A DNA stretch of 47,589 nt from Desulfobulbaceae bacterium (GTDB lineage: Bacteria > Desulfobacterota > Desulfobulbia > Desulfobulbales > SURF-16): NCBI GenBank assembly GCA_020444175.1, contig JAHLLM010000042.1:1-47589 (forward strand). Reading direction: 5' to 3'. The position numbers and the translations under genes are program-made. A model generated the notes under the pieces. The model saw only the letters and a program-made list of their open reading frames with translations. It was not told where the DNA came from and did no database searches. Below are positions 44,146 to 47,589 of the stretch, piece after piece (position 1 is the stretch's first letter; each line of letters begins with the position of its first letter).

Positions 44146-45159
44146 ATGGATCAGGGGAATACAGACAAAACACCATTATTGTCGGCGATTGTTCCCGTCT
44201 ACAACGAGGAGGGCGTCCTGACGGAACTGCATCGCCGTCTTTCCCAGGCACTTGCGGGAATCCCGGCTTCCGTGGAAATGCTCTTTATCAACGACGGCAG
44301 TGCGGACGGGACATTACAGGAACTGCAAAGCTTGCGCGCCAGTGATCCCCGGGTCTGCATCCTCGATCTCAGCAGAAACTTCGGCAAGGAAGTTGCCATG
44401 ACCGCAGGCCTTGACTATGCCCGTGGAGATGCCGTGGTGATCCTGGACGCCGACCTGCAGGACCCGCCGGAGCTGATACCGGAACTCTTTGCTCAGTGGC
44501 AGAACGGTTTTGATGTTGTCTATGCCCGACGCGTCGAACGAAAAGGAGAATCATGGCTCAAGCGCGCCACAGCCTATATGTTTTATCGATTCATGCGCCG
44601 CTTCACCAATGTGGCCCTGCCCGAGGATACCGGGGATTTCCGGCTCCTCAGCCGCCGGGCGGTTGAGTCACTCAAAGAGCTGCGGGAGCAGCATCGCTTC
44701 ATGAAAGGCCTCTTCGCCTGGATAGGCTATCCCCAGAAAGCGGTTCCTTTTGAGCGCGATCCCCGTTTTACCGGTTATTCAAAATGGAACTATCCCCGAC
44801 TGTGGAACTTTGCCATTGAAGGCATTACCTCCTTTACCATCGCCCCTTTAAAAATATCAACCTACCTGGGCCTGCTCACGGCCTTCAGTGCCTTGATCTA
44901 CGCCCTGGTGGTCATTATCAAAACCCTTCTCTTCGGCGACCCGGTCAAGGGCTACCCCTCTCTCATGGTCGTTATTTTATTTCTGGGAGGCATGCAGCTT
45001 TTTTCACTGGGTGTGATCGGTGAATATCTGGGCAGGATGTTTAATGAAACGAAACAGCGTCCTCTCTACATAGTGCAGGATTATGCGCCATGCGAGCTGA
45101 TTCCGGGGAAGTTGGACGCCCCGGGTCAGAAGCCGGAAGAGCCGGAGAGACAACCCTAG
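44146..45159 (+). CDS. GtrB/DPM1-like polyprenyl-phosphate glycosyltransferase
   Basis: 337 residues. GT-A family 2 domain: SAIVPVYNEE, INDGSADGT, LDADLQDPPELI (metal-binding DxD-type), GDFRLLSRRAVE and KWNYPRLWNFA; then two C-terminal membrane helices (about 245-268 and 277-300). It transfers a hexose from a nucleotide sugar to undecaprenyl phosphate on the cytoplasmic face. It is coupled to the transferase upstream and to the GtrA flippase 3 bp downstream. Confidence 0.93.
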   Translation: MDQGNTDKTPLLSAIVPVYNEEGVLTELHRRLSQALAGIPASVEMLFINDGSADGTLQELQSLRASDPRVCILDLSRNFGKEVAMTAGLDYARGDAVVILDADLQDPPELIPELFAQWQNGFDVVYARRVERKGESWLKRATAYMFYRFMRRFTNVALPEDTGDFRLLSRRAVESLKELREQHRFMKGLFAWIGYPQKAVPFERDPRFTGYSKWNYPRLWNFAIEGITSFTIAPLKISTYLGLLTAFSALIYALVVIIKTLLFGDPVKGYPSLMVVILFLGGMQLFSLGVIGEYLGRMFNETKQRPLYIVQDYAPCELIPGKLDAPGQKPEEPERQP

Positions 45160-45162
45160 TTC

Positions 45163-45552
45163 ATGCTCAGTCAGTTCTTTAAATTCTCACTGGTCGGCGT
45201 TGCCAACACGGTCATTCATTACGGAGTGTTCTATCTTCTGTACAGCGTCTGGGGCCTGTATCACCTGCTGGCCTCGGCACTTGGTTTTATCGTTGCCGTT
45301 ACCCACAGCTATATCCTCAACAAGTTCTGGACCTTTAAACGCAGAGGCTCACCTGTGAGCAGGGAATTCTCCAAATTCGTATTAATCAATATCCTGTCGC
45401 TGACCGTTAATCTGACCGGCATGGCTGTTCTGGTCGAATCATTTCAGGTCAATCCCCTTCTCGCCCAGCTCGTGACAATCGCCATCACCATGGTCATTAA
45501 TTTCCTGGGCAACAAGTTCTGGACATTCGGCCCGCAGACGAAGCAGCAGTAA
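45163..45552 (+). CDS. GtrA-family flippase
   Basis: 129 residues, four membrane helices (FSLVGVANTVIHYGVFYLL, LASALGFIVAVTHSYILNKFWTF, FVLINILSLTVNLTGMAVL, QLVTIAITMVINFLGNKFWTF) with the two NKFWTF motifs characteristic of GtrA/PF04138. It is thought to flip polyprenyl-phosphate-sugar across the inner membrane. Last gene of the glycosylation operon. Confidence 0.93.
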   Translation: MLSQFFKFSLVGVANTVIHYGVFYLLYSVWGLYHLLASALGFIVAVTHSYILNKFWTFKRRGSPVSREFSKFVLINILSLTVNLTGMAVLVESFQVNPLLAQLVTIAITMVINFLGNKFWTFGPQTKQQ

Positions 45553-45603
45553 CCTGCAGGATATGTGGATGATGGGTGCGGATTTATAAAGGAGTAAAAG
45601 AAA

Positions 45604-45804
45604 TTTGATTACCACTCATTTTCAGCCATAGTTGCCAAGTTGCATGTAACCTAATGACTTGTCTACAATACGACCAATGTCGTCATTTCGAACGGATGTG
45701 AGAAATCTGACTCCACCGCAATAAAGATTTCTCACATCCGTTCGAAATGACAAGAAAAATTAACATACAGCTATAACCTTGGCTGAAAATGAGTGGTAAT
45801 CAAA
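45604..45804. mobile_element. Family-C inverted-repeat element, intact copy
   Basis: 201 bp with perfect 25-bp terminal inverted repeats (TTTGATTACCACTCATTTTC... at 45604-45628, complement at 45780-45804). Inside is a second perfect 26-bp inverted repeat (45682-45707 and 45726-45751; GTCATTTCGAACGGATGTGA...). No coding capacity. It follows the GtrA gene and marks the border to the accessory tail. Confidence 0.92.
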
Positions 45805-45889
45805 AAAAATGAAATGGGTCATGCAGAGGCGCGCCCGGTGCTTGCTCGTCTAGGCCACCCGATCTCTTCGCGACCACTGTACTAAATTG
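45805..45889. other. GC-rich spacer at the accessory border
   Basis: Short spacer including a G/C-rich stretch unlike the flanking A/T-rich DNA. No gene, attC or tRNA structure recognised. Confidence 0.3.
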
Positions 45890-46561
45890 TTATGTTATTA
45901 TTCTTGCAATATCACTTAGGTTCCCGATAACTATTATTTTTTCTTTTGGAGCCCCTTGCATAGCTTCTTTTCTGAAGTCATATTTTGAATTTATCACTAT
46001 TTTTTGTACTAACCTGAATGCTTTTCTGTTGCCAAAAATCAAACGATATTCTTCTTGGTTTTGGAAGTATTCGTCTTTTGCAAAAGCCAACTCTTTAGGG
46101 TCTTTAATGTTGAATTGTGCTGGCGCATTTTGTGCGTAATAATGGGCACTCCCATGTAGCAAACCGTTGTTATGAACGGACAATAATTTCTTTAATTTTA
46201 TTCGGACTCTACGGATAAATTCTGGCACATTCGTTATTTCGATACATGAATCTGATTTGAACTCCTTACATAAATCTTTTTTGAATGATTTAGACAAGCA
46301 GAACACATAAATATGATCAGAGTCTGTGGTGTTTAAAAATGAGAAGTCACCAACAACTTGTTTCCCTGTGTCCTTAATTGTCAGCGTAATATCATTATCT
46401 GGATTATCTCGATGATGTGCCTCTAGGAAATCACCTCTTTGTCGACATTCACTTTGACGAAAATATGTCAGATTTCGGAAAAGCAGCTCACCCTTATTTA
46501 ATACGTTGTCAAGAAATTCTGAGGGAAGGTACTTGTACAACTTTTCTGGTGGTATTTTCAT
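45890..46561 (-). CDS. DUF2971-like hypothetical protein
   Basis: 223 residues from the ATG giving MKIPPEKLYKYLPSEFLDNVLNKGELLFRNLTYF; a GTG 66 nt earlier could extend it, but the extra residues are GC-rich and unlike the rest. The LYKY opening, 'region/ring' segment FRQSECRQRGDFLEAH and the DHIYVFCLSKS strand resemble DUF2971 proteins, often found in defence or mobile regions. Function unknown. The gene is A/T-richer than the operon before it, so recent acquisition is likely. Confidence 0.6.
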   Translation of the reverse strand: MKIPPEKLYKYLPSEFLDNVLNKGELLFRNLTYFRQSECRQRGDFLEAHHRDNPDNDITLTIKDTGKQVVGDFSFLNTTDSDHIYVFCLSKSFKKDLCKEFKSDSCIEITNVPEFIRRVRIKLKKLLSVHNNGLLHGSAHYYAQNAPAQFNIKDPKELAFAKDEYFQNQEEYRLIFGNRKAFRLVQKIVINSKYDFRKEAMQGAPKEKIIVIGNLSDIARIIT

Positions 46562-46662
46562 TTTCAAAACACGATTCAACAGCGGTGCCGCCCACCACTT
46601 TTCGCGATTAGCTCCGCCAATGTTCACGCCATCCGCTCAACAAAATTGATGTGCAATATTGA

Positions 46663-47508
46663 CTAGTTATCTATCCTCTGAACAACTTCACTCATTGTAT
46701 AATGGACGAATTGTTTACCTAACTCAGTGAGCACGTATTGCTTGGTTGATTCAAAAGCTGATTCCATTGTTCTTGACCCGCTTGATTTGCCCCTCGTAAC
46801 CTTTTTTTTCAAAAACTGCCCATCATGTGTAGTATCTCTGGCTTGGCGAATAACACCGCCAGTACTTAAATCCCTTATAAGCAGTTTGTATAAATCAGCT
46901 TCTGCTGAATCTTCACGCGGGATTTTCCCATGAATGACCGTCCAAATATCATATCGAGTCACACCTGGATTTTTGTATATTTCTCGAATAACAGCAAAAT
47001 GTGCCTCATGATATGTTTCAAGCCAATCTATAAACAAACGGACAACATCATCAGAGCATAGGCGAGTACCAGCTGCATTTGTGATCAGATTAGCGACATA
47101 ACTCTTTTTTTCATCTGTGTCAGCCTTGTCCCATGTTCTAAAGGCTTTTCTTACTACATCAAGATATTCCTCGCTCAGAATACGATCATCAATTTCCTCT
47201 CCCAAAGAATCAAAGCGTCCACCAATGTCATTCATGGTTTCGCCGAGCTTGTTCATTTTTTGTTCATGCTCTTCAAGCCATTGATTTCGTAATGTGTCTG
47301 CCTTTAATGAGCTTTCTTCCGTTTTGAGAGATATCGCGGCGCTAATAAAGCCACCAACCCATGGTATACTTCCCAAGGCAGCGAGTGCGAATTTTTCAAA
47401 TACTCTTTTCTTTTTACTTGGCGCGACAGCCTCTATTTCCTTTTTTATTTCTTCGACTGGATTGCTCTCAGCGCCAGAGACATTTGTTAATTTTTTCTCA
47501 TTTTTCAT
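46663..47508 (-). CDS. Hypothetical protein with a hydrophobic hairpin
   Basis: 281 residues from the ATG at 47508 (weak GAGAAG ahead). The frame stays open to the window edge through a TTG at 47583, so a longer start cannot be excluded. N-terminal charged part, a Gly/Ala-rich hydrophobic stretch (FALAALGSIPWVGGFISAAISL), a coiled helical region (EEHEQKMNKLGETMNDIGGRFDSLGEEI), then a winged-helix-looking C-terminal half. I do not recognise the family. It resembles effector-like proteins in accessory islands only in a general way. Same strand as the DUF2971-like gene 101 bp away. Confidence 0.5.
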   Translation of the reverse strand: MKNEKKLTNVSGAESNPVEEIKKEIEAVAPSKKKRVFEKFALAALGSIPWVGGFISAAISLKTEESSLKADTLRNQWLEEHEQKMNKLGETMNDIGGRFDSLGEEIDDRILSEEYLDVVRKAFRTWDKADTDEKKSYVANLITNAAGTRLCSDDVVRLFIDWLETYHEAHFAVIREIYKNPGVTRYDIWTVIHGKIPREDSAEADLYKLLIRDLSTGGVIRQARDTTHDGQFLKKKVTRGKSSGSRTMESAFESTKQYVLTELGKQFVHYTMSEVVQRIDN

Positions 47509-47589
47509 TTGCTTCTCATAATGATTTATCACTAATTGAGCCTGATCAAAATAATTGAGGGAAAAAGCGAAGAAATTGTGCAAAATAGC

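Noticed and set aside
45830-45890. Integron attC or attachment site at the accessory border
   Set aside because: No core GTTRRRY/RYYYAAC pair and no tRNA-like structure found.

Overview
The window looks like chromosomal DNA of an anaerobic, electroactive member of the Desulfobacterota (Desulfobulbales- or Desulfuromonadales-like). The evidence is a very high density of multihaem c-type cytochromes (70 haem-binding motifs in six cytochromes, plus one in each of two sensor kinases), a neelaredoxin-type superoxide reductase, a nickel superoxide dismutase, and NtrC-type regulation from -24/-12 promoters. The taxonomic call is inference from gene content; no rRNA gene is present.

Layout. 1-2.7 kb is a decaying border: a deletion-scarred phospholipase D/EEP nuclease fusion, a 30-codon stub of a DJ-1/PfpI gene, and small hypothetical genes. 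2.7-4.5 kb is an oxygen-defence group (small protein, superoxide reductase, exported Ni-SOD, DJ-1/PfpI protein). 4.7-10.3 kb holds ordinary single genes (DHH phosphoesterase, ferredoxin, Tat-exported amidohydrolase, rhomboid protease, MscS channel, SHOCT protein). 11.3-17.8 kb is one tight operon: a DmsE/MtrA-like decahaem lipoprotein, an MtrB-like barrel, two orphan periplasmic binding proteins, and a histidine kinase with a haem c site in its sensor domain. A convergent hexahaem cytochrome follows. Then come a second haem-c kinase with a sigma-54 response regulator, and an NHL propeller protein.

23.4-28.5 kb is the centre of the window. A near-perfect sigma-54 promoter and a GEMM-I (cyclic di-GMP type) riboswitch precede a hexaham cytochrome that matches Geobacter OmcS, the nanowire cytochrome, along its length; a second OmcS/OmcT-like paralogue follows. 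Downstream to 39 kb lie a propeller lipoprotein, a large outer-membrane barrel, two CsgG-like lipoproteins, a parvulin/SurA-like chaperone, a 26-haem and a 16-haem cytochrome, and another NHL protein. This looks like a complete module to make, export and wire a cytochrome filament. I recall a similar order around omcS-omcT in Geobacter sulfurreducens, but could not check it here.

39-45.6 kb carries a TPR-sulfotransferase, an SBBP-repeat exported protein and a three-gene polyprenyl-phosphate-sugar module (TMTC/PMT-like membrane transferase, GtrB-like synthase, GtrA flippase) that could decorate exported proteins. 45.6-47.6 kb is an AT-richer accessory tail with two minus-strand genes of unknown role.

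Three families of short non-autonomous inverted-repeat elements are scattered through the window. One family (101 bp, 7-bp target duplications, three copies) has inserted in frame into the leader of a binding-protein gene, adding exactly 36 codons ahead of the signal peptide. No transposase gene is visible. The likely regulatory logic is: haem-c kinases sense redox or a ligand outside the inner membrane, phosphorylate the sigma-54 activator, this fires the nanowire promoter, and cyclic di-GMP tunes translation or transcription through the riboswitch.
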